Below, piece by piece: positions 53,973 through 64,000 of a stretch of DNA of 64,000 nt (position 1 is its first letter; every line of letters starts with the position of its first letter). The stretch spans positions 2,065,138-2,129,137 of the forward strand of contig VXBM01000041.1 of assembly GCA_013400155.1 (NCBI GenBank), in the 5' to 3' direction. The translations under genes and the position numbers were made by a program. The notes below the pieces were generated by a model that was given only the letters and a program-made list of their open reading frames with translations, searched no databases and had not been told where the DNA came from. This stretch comes from Helopsaltes ochotensis (lineage: Eukaryota; Chordata; Aves; Passeriformes; Locustellidae).

Positions 53973-56020
53973 GTAAGGCTTTCTTGTGATTTTCTTTTTT
54001 AATCCATTTAAAACTTAATACACGTATTTGAAATGTTTGAAATGCTTAATTTGAATGGTCTTTGGTCTGGAAATTAGTTGAATATACCATTTTGTTATTC
54101 TGACAGTACTGGAACAAGGTAAAGGTTTCGGCAATGTGTAACTTTGCAAGCAGATTTCTGTTGAAGCCTCAGTAAGAAATTATAAAACCCCCAGTAATTT
54201 ATTGCAGGTAATGATGTGACTTAAATTACAGTTGTTTTCTAGCTTTTTTACCTTAATTATCTTTATCTAAAAACTCTGTTTTAAATTCTTTCTAGAGCAT
54301 TTATGTTATAAATATTAATTTGATCAGTTCAATTGTCATGAATACAATTTTTCCCAAAACATCTGAGTCTAAGTGCTGGGGTGTAGCAACAGAAAGGTAT
54401 CTGGTAATGAATAGAGTACTTCTAATTTTTTTATTTTTAAATTTGTTTAAAACTTACTTCCTACTGCTATAGAGACTTGAAGATAACTGCATGTTCTTTT
54501 GCAAGCCATTTCTTGTGCTTTAATGCCATTCATATATTTCAAATGCCACATGGTAGGACTTGCACCACACTCTGTAATAAAGAAATCACAATTAGACTGG
54601 TTTTTTCCGTGATCATTCAGTTTTTTCCTTTGGTGTGCATATATTGAGTGAAGAAAATATTTTTTTTCCTTCACTATTTCTGCCTTCCAAGGGCAATGGA
54701 CTATAAATTGGATGCAGTGTAGAACAGACAAAAAACCCCCAGCCAATAAGCAGTGTATGGACCAATACTTTAAAAAGGAATGCTGTAAGACTTTGAAGTG
54801 CATGTCTGGCAGGAAATGAGGTTTGGCAGAAAGTAAAAACCAGCTGCATCAGAGAAGATCAAGCTTTATTTCAGGCTCTTCTGTTGGCATTTGGAGATGT
54901 GCAAAATGGTGCTGCTTTTCTTTATTTTAAAACAAATTTCTGAAAGGTTTCATGTTTACTATTGTATGGCTTTTGGAAGGGAAAAGCTAGCCTAGCTAAA
55001 AGGAACCTCTTGGCGTGGCTTTCAGTCTATCAGCTAAGGACAGAGATTATGCTTTTTTGAGAGTATGACTTCATGTACCATCTGAGAGGAATTTACCATT
55101 CTGTGTTAAACCATGGAGTAAAATAATGTAGGAGTGCAGATACAAGAATGAGCACACAAAGTGGCAATATTCTGCATTTTTCTGTAAGATTCACTGAATT
55201 TGCTTGGGCTATTTTAATTCCTTCATCCTGTTTTTTTCTCTCCTTGCCATGAAAATGTCTGTCTTTACTTCAGAGGCACATTGGAACCTGTCCTATGCCT
55301 TTCTTTTGTGTGCGCTAAGAGCTTTGTGTGTTGCCTTCTCTGTCTGCACATCAGGGGGTTCTGGAGTGTGCATTTTTCTCCAGTGTCATTTCATGATCTC
55401 ACAGGGAAATGCCACTCACAGCATCAGCCTCTCCTACTTTAGTGGGGTGCTAGGCACAGCGGAATAGGTGGCATCTAATGACAGCTGCCAATTCTCTCTT
55501 GATCTGTAGGTGGGTGCATCAAGTTCAGTACGCAACCTTCCTTTGCTTCATTAATAAAGAACTAAATCCATATTAAAATTAAAATGAAGACTTCTGCAAC
55601 TGTTAGGGCAGGGACAAACATGTTGAGTCTATCTTCCAAAGGTTTTTGGATATAGCTGGATCTAGACTGAGGTCTTCGCTTCGTGTCTGATCCTTGCACA
55701 ACTGTGCTAGCAGGCAGCCAAAGGATCAAACACTTGGTTAAACTGGCAAAACTGTGTTTCTGTTGTGGTAGCTTATTCTGCTGCACTGACTCAAGAGTAC
55801 AGTTTGCCAGTATGGCTTAGGGGAGCATAGGCACTCTGCTAGTAAGACACATTAATATAGTTATGTTAATGCTTTCCTTCTGTTAACACACGTTGTTTGA
55901 GTAAGGGAAGGCTGTGAAAGTAATTTGTTGTTGGAATGAATTTAGATGGGTGATATCTTACCTCTTTGTAAGGCACAGATTTTGGTTGACATCTCAACAA
56001 AAGCTTACTTCTTCTTGCAG
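53973..56020 (+). other. SEPTIN7: SEPTIN7 intron (2.0 kb, phase 1)
   Basis: GTAAGG donor and TTCTTCTTGCAG acceptor. AT-rich with short T runs. The - strand open frames at 54447-54849 resemble nothing known and are treated as chance. Confidence 0.93.
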
Positions 56021-56072
56021 TTGAAAATGGTGAACACTGTGACTTCACAATTCTGAGGAACATGTTGATAAG
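56021..56072 (+). CDS. SEPTIN7: Septin-7 coding exon: septin unique element (residues 252-268)
   Basis: This is the smallest coding exon here, 52 nt, phase 1 in and phase 2 out, between CTTCTTGCAG and GTGAGT. It encodes VENGEHCDFTILRNMLI plus the first two bases of an Arg codon. It was accepted because it joins the two neighbouring exons without a frame break and matches the septin unique element of septin-7 exactly as I recall it (HCDF followed by the helix TILRNMLIR). Confidence 0.97.
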
Positions 56073-56991
56073 GTGAGTAACTGACAGGTAGCATTAAGTT
56101 TTCTGGTATGCCTGAGAGATTAGGAAGTCATATACAGGAGAAAAAAGAATTTGAGAAAGTGAATTCATATGAATTCCCTTATTATTAATTGTAAACAGTT
56201 GTCTTACATTTGATGATAACTTGTTTAACCACATACTTAGCTTAGCAAGAAGTGGTGTTGGTAGGGAATTACTTGTGATTACTTGTTTTGTTACTTGTTA
56301 CTAGTGCATAGAAACCTGAGTTATCTGTTAGTGCTGATGTGTACTTAGTGGTAGGCATTTTATGTAGGCATAAAAACTTCAGCACTGAAAAATTTACCTA
56401 AAGCAAGACTGCCTGTGCTTTCTTGTGTTAGGTGCCGAGTCCTGTGCTCCCGATAGTCCACTAGGTGACATCTGCTGTAAAAACTGTTGGTTTGATTCCT
56501 AAGCTTTGCTTCTCTCCAGGCTGACAGTGGAAAATTGTGAAAAGAAGTGAATGCTTTTAGCTTAGTCTTGAACTTAACGTTTAGCTTTTGTAGAATTAAA
56601 AGGAAGAAACTAGGAAGTTTTGGCTTGTTGTTTCTTGCCTGACATGCTTTTTCTCACCTACTACAGTAGTAACACACAGTTTTCTTACCTGCCTATCAAA
56701 TATCTGCAAGTTTATTCATAGAATTCAAACTTTGAAAAGACTGGTCCTGTGAGTTAGTGTTTGGAATATTGCAGGCTTTAGATAGTTTGATGCAAAATAA
56801 GCTGGTATTTCTGTGCCTTTGCTCTCTTGACAGCTCCAATTTAAATGGTAGAGTAACAACACTGTGGGAAATGGGATATTAATGGAGGGATCTAATTTAA
56901 TTCAAGTCAATCTGCAAGATGAACAGGGACTGATTTTTCAGATAGTATTTTGTATTTGTGCACTAAGCTGATAAATTGCACTTATTGGCAG
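56073..56991 (+). other. SEPTIN7: SEPTIN7 intron (919 nt, phase 2)
   Basis: GTGAGT donor and TTATTGGCAG acceptor. It contains a perfect 16-bp palindrome at 56161-56176. Otherwise unremarkable. Confidence 0.95.
56161..56176. repeat. 16-bp perfect palindrome
   Basis: GAATTCATATGAATTC is its own reverse complement, 89 bases after a donor site. The core ATTCATATGAAT looks like two octamer-type half sites in mirror arrangement, which is suggestive only. Confidence 0.85.
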
Positions 56992-57117
56992 AACTCATAT
57001 GCAGGACCTGAAGGATGTCACTAACAATGTACATTATGAGAACTACAGAAGCAGAAAACTGGCAGCTGTTACATACAACGGTGTTGACAACAACAAAAAT
57101 AAAGGGCAGCTAACAAA
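56992..57117 (+). CDS. SEPTIN7: Septin-7 coding exon: end of septin unique element (residues 269-310)
   Basis: The exon is 126 nt, phase 2 at both ends, between TTATTGGCAG and GTAAGT. It encodes RTHMQDLKDVTNNVHYENYR, then SRKLAAVTYNGVDNNKNKGQ and LT plus two bases of the next codon. LKDVTNNVHYENYR is the most conserved septin unique element block and marks the end of the globular domain. The part from AAVTYNG onward is the polar linker to the C-terminal coiled coil. Agreement with septin-7 is complete as I recall it. Confidence 0.98.
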
Positions 57118-59440
57118 GTAAGTTCCTGTTCAGGCTATACTGCATTTAAATCCTTTTACTCTCCTTTTGTTTGGTTGACTGGTTTTGTGAATGTGTAGTA
57201 GTATTTTTGGGTTTGGGTTTTTTGGGGAGAGGTGCTGGTGGGTTTGGACTGAAGGTATATAGCCTTCAGTCAGTTGTCCCTTTGCTGTGTCTGAAAGTAT
57301 ATGCCTCTGGTTTCCTTGTAATTTGGTTTTTTTTTCCTCTTTCACTAAGGTTTACACTAGTTTTACTGAACATGTTAAATAATAGATTTGGTTTTGAAGA
57401 GAATTGGTGTATTTACTCAGGAGTTTTATTTCACTGGTACTGCAAAGTTTTTGTGCATTAGTTTCTATTTTGGTTTATATGTTACTTGTAGAATTATTGA
57501 TTCTGCTGCAGGAATGATCAATGCTCTGTGTCATGGGTGTTTTTGAGAGAATGTGTTAATATTTGTTTAGAAACTCTGAAAAAGCAGACCTGCTACTGTC
57601 ATCTTTGAAATGCTGCTCTGGCTACTCCTGTGGCTGCTTATCATGGCGGAGGAATTATTGCAACATCATTATCTTTTGTGAGAAGGGAGTTGCAATGCAA
57701 AGTTTGGGGGCTTTTGTAACTGTTTTTTCAAGCTCTGATATATCATTCTTATTACCTCTGACAAGAAGTTATTTTCCAACCTGATGAAGGTATTGAAAGA
57801 TATAAAAGTAGGATTTACTGTATTCTGAATTGTATAATGCTGTTTGAGAATAGCTACACTCAAATATCTTGCTCTGCATGTAGGGACTGCATCAACAGTG
57901 ATTAAATAATTAATAGCTAACGGTGCTCTTATTTTGTACTATATTTAAATACAAATTGCTCAGTGAAAATATAGGGTACTATTCTTTTCAGCTAATGGTA
58001 TGCAAAGTTACAGCTGTTCTTCCTGAAAAAGATCCCTGAAAATCAGTTGGAAATACCTGCTATTTGCATCCATATGACAGATTCAAAGCCATTTTTCATT
58101 AACGAAAGGTGTATTCTACACTCTCTTAGTGCTTTAAAAGTTGTGAGGGAATGATTTAAGTGGACATGATTTAGTTTCATCTAGTATGAGTCTACATGAA
58201 ACTTCCCTGCTCAGCACTGACAAAAAATGTAATAGTTTATGTCAGCTATAGCATCTCTTCAGAAGTGTACTTGCATTTAAGTAGAGTTTCTAATGAGGTC
58301 AAGTCTTAAAAATACTAGTTTTCAAATATATGTGTCTGTAACACTGTGGTTGCTTCCTCTCGCTGTCATTGTGTTTCTTGCCATCGTGTTATCCCTGACT
58401 CGAATCTCAAGGCTTCTGAGTGCACATAGCAAGTATGTCAGGTGAAAATGTAGTAATAGGAAGAAGAGAAAATTCTGCATTTTCTCCAGGACTTCTAACT
58501 TGCTATTACTATGCTTTTTACTGTACTATTGTTTGCCATTACTGTACTGAAAAGTGAAACTTTTTTCCCCCCATTGTTATTTGGGATATCAAAGGAAGTT
58601 GTTTACATTTTTCTCTGTGTGTTGTTAAATACTGGGGTTTCTTACGTACCTTCCAAAATCTTAGTATGTTTTCCTTAGATTTTGGAAAATCTGAATTTTA
58701 GTGACAACACTTTGACCATTTGTGCCTGCTTAGATTTGTGTTAGTCTGCACCTACAAACTCAGTCTGTTACTTCATCCATGTAAGGACTGGTTATTCTGC
58801 ATTCTTAAAAATAACAACAGAGTGACTATTTAAAGTTATTTTTTATTCCCATATTGCAGACACTGTAAGATGTTATGTTATACAAAAGTACATCTATGAG
58901 TAGGTTTCAAAACTTTGTGACCTTCACTCACCCCTCCACCCCACTCAGTTTATGATGGCATTCCTGATACTTCTTTTTGAGCCAGAACCTACACTACAAG
59001 GGTCTGGGATTACTTTGCTTTCTGAAGCATGCTCACTTTGCATCTCCTGTCACTTCAGATCACTTTGCTGTCCCACCTGAGTATTTCCAGGTGAATGTGC
59101 CTTCTGGAACAATTTTCTCCATTAGAAATCTGTTGCTTGGAGCACTGCAGTAGTTCAGCTCAGAGATGAATAAATACAATTGGTGCTCTTTGCTCTCAGG
59201 ATTTTTTTTTAATGTTCAAGAGAATGAGTAAATAACTGGAGTTTGATTCAGCCATCTGAAAGATGGCAAAATCTATTGCAAACTTACAAAGATTGTTTTG
59301 AACATTTTGGGAGAGTTTATTCCCCAGAACACAGGGTGACTTAATAAGTAAATACATGAAATTCTTGAATGCATGTGCTGGTTATGAAGCAGCTGATGCT
59401 ATTTTTCTGCTTTTACCTTAACCATATGTTGAGTTGCAGC

Positions 59441-59456
59441 TTTTTTTTTTTTTTTT
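59441..59456. repeat. Poly-T run (16 nt)
   Basis: Sixteen consecutive T after GAGTTGCAGC. A homopolymer of unknown origin. Confidence 0.85.
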
Positions 59457-60540
59457 AAGCTTTAATATGCTTTTTTGGCTTCAGTGTGTTTTTGTAGCTT
59501 TTGGTTTTTTTATCTCGTACAGTTGAAGCAGCATAGAAGGAATCTTCCTAATAACCATGTGCTTCCTGGAAACTGAGGGGGAGGAACAGATACTAACAGT
59601 TTATCTGTGCTTCCCCTTAGGAATTTTATGCTTGCCTGCTGGCTTTGAAAGAAGTGTCTCTCTCAAACTGGGGCAATATTGGTTCTTGCATGGGAGACAG
59701 GTCCTGTATCTGTGTGAGAATGGAGACGTGCCCTGATGCTGTCTGGTGGTATTACAATCATATGGTTAATCACAGATACACCCCCTGGCTCTGGAAACTC
59801 CTAAGCTGCTGGTTTTTGAGAGACTGGGAGGTCAGACATACCAGGAGACATGCAGTGGTGCTTGTACTTTTCCAACAGTATCTCCTGCTGGCAGCTGTTG
59901 GAGGCTGGATTGACCTTTTGTGCTTTTAAAACAGCTGTATTTTTATGATCCTAGCAGATCTCAGTTTTTCATGCAGCTGTTAACATATTTCTTCAGACAA
60001 AAATGCTAATGTGAAAACAAAGAAGTATGTGCTGCAAATTTTAATAATACTGTGTAGATGAATTGAAACATTTTTCTCTCCAGTTGATAATCTGAACTCT
60101 GATTTGCCTCCTTTGATTTGGTGAAACTTGACTGTTCTGCAAATAACTTGGTAATGTAGGAGCAATCCAAAGCATGGAGATTTTTTTTATATTAGGTTTA
60201 GTCTGTTTTTAAAAGTTTTCAATATCATCCTAACCATTTAAAAAATGAAATGTCAAGTTAGTCTTCACATATGTAGGTAACTTGTCTCTTTAAATTGTGT
60301 GGTAATTGTAATTTCACATGTGTACTATGTGACGTGAGAAAATCGGCATTTGCTCTGAAATTCAGAAGTAATTCGAGAAATCTTTTTGGTTTGCTATATG
60401 AAGCTGCTATCTTCAGTGAATTTAAAAGTAAAATCTCATTTTTATTGAAAGGCATATTGTACGTCATAAAGATGGGTCTTATCCATCATCGATCAGGGTA
60501 ACAAAATACACAATGCTCGAGTCCCTCTGGCTGTTAAACC

Positions 60541-60800
60541 CGGCTCACTCGCAGCTCCTTTTGCCTGTATTCTTGGTGGGTTCTGTGAAGCGGCTGTAAC
60601 GCCGTGAAGCCCTTACGAGAGGATCCGGAGATCTGAGCTTGTTTCCAGCCTGTTTTCCGCTGAGCCGAGGCACGCCGGCTGCGCCGTCCCGGTGCCCGGG
60701 GAGGTGACGGGAGCCGAGCCGCCGCTGGGACCTCTGCTGGCCGTGGGAGCCGAGTGCTCCTCCTGCGGCCTCACAGCATTCCCGGGCCTTCGATACACTG
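60541..60800. other. CpG-rich, GC-rich block inside an intron
   Basis: By hand count, 60541-60780 has about 157 G or C in 240 bases (65%), rising to 48 of 60 at 60661-60720. There are more than 20 CpG between 60541 and 60800, while the flanking intron is AT-rich and almost free of CpG. It is slightly below or near the usual size limit for a CpG island. No exon with matching splice phase and no convincing protein was found in it. The - strand frame at 60613-60798 is Pro/Ser/Gly-rich, as any GC-rich sequence would give. Possible explanations are an intragenic regulatory CpG island or an inserted GC-rich retroelement or pseudogene. Confidence 0.7.
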
Positions 60801-61822
60801 GCCTCTGCTAGCTGACAAATTCGAACCGAGGAGATAAGCCTCCAGGTGGCATTGCTTTCCCAAAGCTTGTTTAGAGCAAGTGGTGGTTCGTGTCACTAAA
60901 ATACTTTAAAATCTTTTAAAGAGCATAGAAGGTGTAGGAAAACTATTCCTGAAAGCATCTGCACATCAAACCTGTGTTAATGTTGACATGGCAGTAGTTA
61001 TCGACTAACTGAACTTGAAATAAATAATAAGCTTTAACTAACAAGTTTTCCTTTTAGTGTGAAAAATTTGCTTTTGGGGGAGCGCATAATTAGCTCTAGG
61101 AATCTAATAATACTGAATTTAGTTTTTTAATTATTGCTTTTTGGTTTTGTGGTTTTATTTAAGCATGCTAAGCTAAGCCTCTGTATTTTTTGTTTTTTAG
61201 ATTTGACACAGTTGAAGGCATGTAAGTGGTCATTTAAATTTTTCCAAAAAACCTATGGCAAAAATTCTATAAACACAAAAAGGATTTCACTGTTTGATGT
61301 TTCAAATTTAAAACAGTTTCATGGTATCCCGCTCTTGGCATTGTTTTTTCCACTAGCAATTGGTTTGGGCTTTTTTTCCTAAAGCTGTGCTACTGTAAAC
61401 TTCAGGAATTTATAAATGCCTACAGTGACAAATACCTCTGTAAAAACCCATCCTCTTTAGAAACCTTTTTGCTAAGATTCAAGTCAAATTTGGTCAAATT
61501 TCAAAAATCAGTAGAAGTGCATAAATTATGGAATTTCCCCAGTTTCTATCCATAGCTTAGTCATCTTTATATAGATGCTTATAAAGAACTAGTGGAATTT
61601 TTATCCTTACCTGTAAATTTACAACTCTTCATTGAATTGGGGATTTAGTAACTTTAATAATTTCTGACCATGATTTTCTTAATACCTGCTTGCAGAGGTT
61701 CTACTTTGCACATATCTAGAATAATTTTTAATTTTTGCAGAATAACTTACAGGATTGTTATTAGAGCACATGTCCTCTGAAATCAGTTAAATGTTTTATG
61801 TCTTTGTTTAGTGGTTTGTGGG

Positions 61823-61903
61823 TTTTTTTTTTCCCTTCAGCTCTTTTTTTTTTTTTTGCGTGTGTGTGTGTGGTTTTTTTGTTTGTTTGTTTGCTTTTTG
61901 TTT
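61823..61903. repeat. Compound poly-T / TG / TTTG simple repeat
   Basis: T runs at about 61823-61832 and 61844-61857 are followed by (GT)n at about 61860-61872, another T run and three GTTT units. Probably length-variable. Confidence 0.9.
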
Positions 61904-63502
61904 AAATCCCTTGTATAATTGTGTCCTGAAATACAGGGTGATGTGCTTTTACCTGTGTCACATACTTAGGACCTAGCAAAACCAGTTGTGACCTGTGTTG
62001 TAAAGCTCTCAGCTGTAAATGCTCGCTTGTCAGTTAATCAGATTTTCTGTGCAGACGCATTTTTACCACTTTCTCAAATACGACTTGCATGACATCCCCA
62101 CTGGATTACTAAGTTTCCAATCAAAGGACAATTCTGCACCCCTTTCAAATTAAAACTGCAGCAATGATTCTTCTATATTTATTCTGCTTTATAGATTAAC
62201 TTTTGAAGAGCAGATTCATTTGAGAACTTTACATCTCTAGAAGAAAAGTCTTGTTTTGACAGCTGCTTAGCTTCCAAAAGTACTGCTACTCACCTCTTCT
62301 TTCACTTCCTTAATATTTTTGTGCATTATTGTACCTCACCTGTGTTTAACCATTAATTTTTTCCTTGTAAAAGATTGCTAGTAGTTGGCCTTTTGAAGAA
62401 CTAAAGTAAAAATTAATCTGAAGATCAATTGCAATTCTGTATATTATAGAGCATTTTACTCACAAGTCCAAGTGTTGTAACTACTAATTCAGATTCAGTT
62501 CAATATATACGTTAGATGTCCTCTACTGATTGATTGTAACGATTCCAAACATAATCAGTTCTTCATTTTTGCCAACACAATAGTTAAAACTTTGTCCTTT
62601 TAAGCCATAGATACTCAAAACTGAAACGAGAGTCCAGTGATTTGGTTTGATTGCTCTTTGTGGAACAGCAGAGTCTTAACAAAACTCTGTAGCAATCATT
62701 ACTATATCTCAATCATCCTGTTTAATTAGATATTTACCGTGAAACTTGCTCTTTAAAACCCATATCACCGTAACATGGATACCAAGCTTATAAAGATTTG
62801 AAAATTAAGTACAATCCAGAAAAGTATACCATAAAGTATATGGAAAAATTAAAAATCATGTACATTATTTTTATACATTACACTTATTAGTAGCTTGCTA
62901 AAGAAAAATCTTCTAACTAACACTTTGAAATACTGATGTTCAGTTGCCCAAACCCTTCTTTCAAAGCTGATCTCTCTTTAAAGCCATGACCAGGGCATTC
63001 AACACAGTTGTAATATGAAATGTCTCTTGGGCTGACCTGGGAACAATGAAGATGTAGAGAAAAAATAGGACTTTAATCTGCAGCACTCCTAATTTTCTTA
63101 TGTCGATTAATTTTTTATATATATTTGAATTATGGGGAAGAAAAAGATGCCTGAAGATCACTTGGAAGGTGCTAATTTTCTTTGCCTTGTTATGACATTG
63201 ATTTCCTCTCTTCCCAAGACCAGGTGGTTCTACAGATAGAAAGTCAAGAGTTTCTGTTAACCTACATGTAGTGTAAATCAATTGTGAAGGAGAAAAAGAC
63301 ATTGTATGAAATACCTTTTTGAGTAAAGCTTATCTAAACAGTTAATATAATAATGCAAATTGAATTTAAGCTAGCAGTGCCTACAGCAATGTGTTTATCT
63401 TACTGCTTCAGCGTTTTTATCTTGCCTTTTCCAGATGCCCTAATGTAACAGACAGGGAAAAAAGTTCTTACTAGCTAACTGCTTCTTCTGGATTTATGGC
63501 AG

Positions 63503-63638
63503 GAGCCCGTTGGCACAGATGGAGGAGGAAAGGAGGGAGCATGTAGCCAAAATGAAAAAAATGGAAATGGAAATGGAACAAGTGTTTGAGATGAAAGTCA
63601 AAGAAAAAGTTCAGAAACTGAAGGACTCTGAAGCTGAG
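63503..63638 (+). CDS. SEPTIN7: Septin-7 coding exon: coiled-coil start (residues 311-356)
   Basis: The exon is 136 nt, phase 2 in and phase 0 out, before GTAATC. It encodes KSPLAQMEEERREHVAKMKK, then MEMEMEQVFEMKVKEKVQKL and KDSEAE. From MEEERR onward it is a highly charged heptad-type helix with Met, Val and Leu at spaced positions. This is the start of the C-terminal coiled coil by which SEPT7 pairs with SEPT6-group septins and with SEPT7 across the NC interface. The repeated ATGGAAATGGAA units give the MEMEME stretch. The acceptor reads CAG GAG: use of the first AG gives Lys-Ser at the joint, use of the second would give a single Asn. The coiled coil continues in an exon beyond the window. 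Confidence 0.98.
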
Positions 63639-64000
63639 GTAATCAAAATATTTTAAACAACAATATAACTTGGAGCTAAACAGGTGTAGAGATGGGACTT
63701 TTTGCCAAGAGTTCGCGATGTAATTGATTCCATAGTTGGTTTGTATGTGTCAAGACAACACCATTCTTCTTTCTCAGCTTGTTGCCTTTGCTGAAACGGT
63801 ATAAGCCTAAACTTAAAATGTAATTTTAACTTTCACATGCATTCTATTTTTATTTTCAGTCATAGCATGTTAAAATACTCCTTAACATCCTTACCTTCTT
63901 CTTCTCCCTTTTATTTGGAATATTTTGTGCTTATTCTTCCATGTGATTTTAAAAGTTCTTGAGACTTTCATGGCTTATATAAGGTAATGCAATAATGATA
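63639..64000 (+). other. SEPTIN7: SEPTIN7 intron, 5' part (phase 0)
   Basis: It starts with GTAATC and runs out of the window. AT-rich, nothing recognised. The next exon, expected to continue the coiled coil with a Leu-Gln-Arg-Arg-like sequence, is not reached. Confidence 0.9.

Larger units (their letters stand above)
57118..63502 (+). other. SEPTIN7: SEPTIN7 intron (6.4 kb, phase 2)
   Basis: GTAAGT donor and TTTATGGCAG acceptor with a second AG three bases on. It holds a T run (59441-59456), a CpG-rich block (about 60541-60800) and a compound T/TG/TTTG repeat (61823-61903). The remainder is AT-rich with no gene recognised. Confidence 0.94.
1..64000 (+). other. SEPTIN7: SEPTIN7 gene body (partial; both ends outside the window)
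   Basis: All ten coding segments recognised belong to one transcript reading left to right, and their joined translation (356 codons, no stop) follows vertebrate septin-7 almost residue for residue as I remember it. Septin-7 is a filament-forming GTP-binding protein. In known vertebrate filaments it joins the SEPT2- and SEPT6-group septins in hetero-oligomers that act at the cytokinetic furrow, the base of cilia, dendritic spines and the cell cortex. Here residues are numbered from the first codon in the window; adding about 22 gives human numbering. The start codon exon and promoter lie before base 1, and the last part of the coiled coil, the stop codon and the 3' UTR lie after base 64000. 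Transcription direction follows from the splice sites: every intron is GT-AG on the + strand. Confidence 0.97.

Noticed and set aside
59645..59929. + strand Trp/Cys-rich frame of 94 codons
   Set aside because: No match to a known family, and it ends in ordinary intron sequence with no donor in phase.
60613..60798. - strand Pro/Ser/Gly-rich frame in the CpG-rich block
   Set aside because: Composition follows from GC richness. No start context, no splice sites in phase with SEPTIN7.
1..64000. Nested genes, tRNAs, endogenous retrovirus genes, CRISPR arrays or operons
   Set aside because: Looked for on both strands. No reverse transcriptase, gag/env-like, tRNA cloverleaf or regularly spaced repeat was found. 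CR1 pieces are short 3' ends only.

Overview
This window is a piece of a bird chromosome. It lies wholly inside one gene on the + strand, SEPTIN7 (septin-7), a GTP-binding cytoskeletal protein. Three things point to a bird: a clear 3' end of a CR1 LINE at about 4265-4577 with the usual ATTCTGTGATTCTG tail, two weaker CR1 fragments, and AT-rich introns without mammalian Alu or L1 sequence. The species cannot be told from what is here.

Layout: 1-7531 is the 3' part of an upstream intron, holding a 140-base assembly gap and the best CR1 copy. Ten coding exons follow: 7532-7634, 40871-40977, 46937-47037, 47635-47769, 50698-50815, 52555-52647, 53876-53972, 56021-56072, 56992-57117 and 63503-63638. 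They add up to 1068 nt, exactly 356 codons, with GT-AG borders and matching phases throughout. From memory of human septin-7, the window lacks only about 22 N-terminal residues (upstream exon or exons, including the start codon) and about 59 C-terminal coiled-coil residues (downstream). The encoded part covers the polybasic helix, the whole GTPase domain (G1 GESGLGKST, G3 DTPG, G4 AKAD), the septin unique element and the start of the coiled coil. Everything else is intron, dominated by a 33.2-kb intron between the polybasic exon and the P-loop exon.

In the introns I see CR1 fragments, several homopolymer and microsatellite tracts, a very long T tract (33275-33489) followed by what reads on the - strand as a polyadenylation signal, a CpG-rich block at about 60541-60800, and several short perfect inverted repeats. 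I recognise no nested protein gene, tRNA, CRISPR, virus or operon. The window is a eukaryotic housekeeping gene, and I find no convincing new biological system. The observations most worth a second look are the NAGNAG acceptor at 63500-63505, the CpG-rich block, the retroposition-like junction at 33490 and a potential frame-breaking cryptic exon at 44459-44510.
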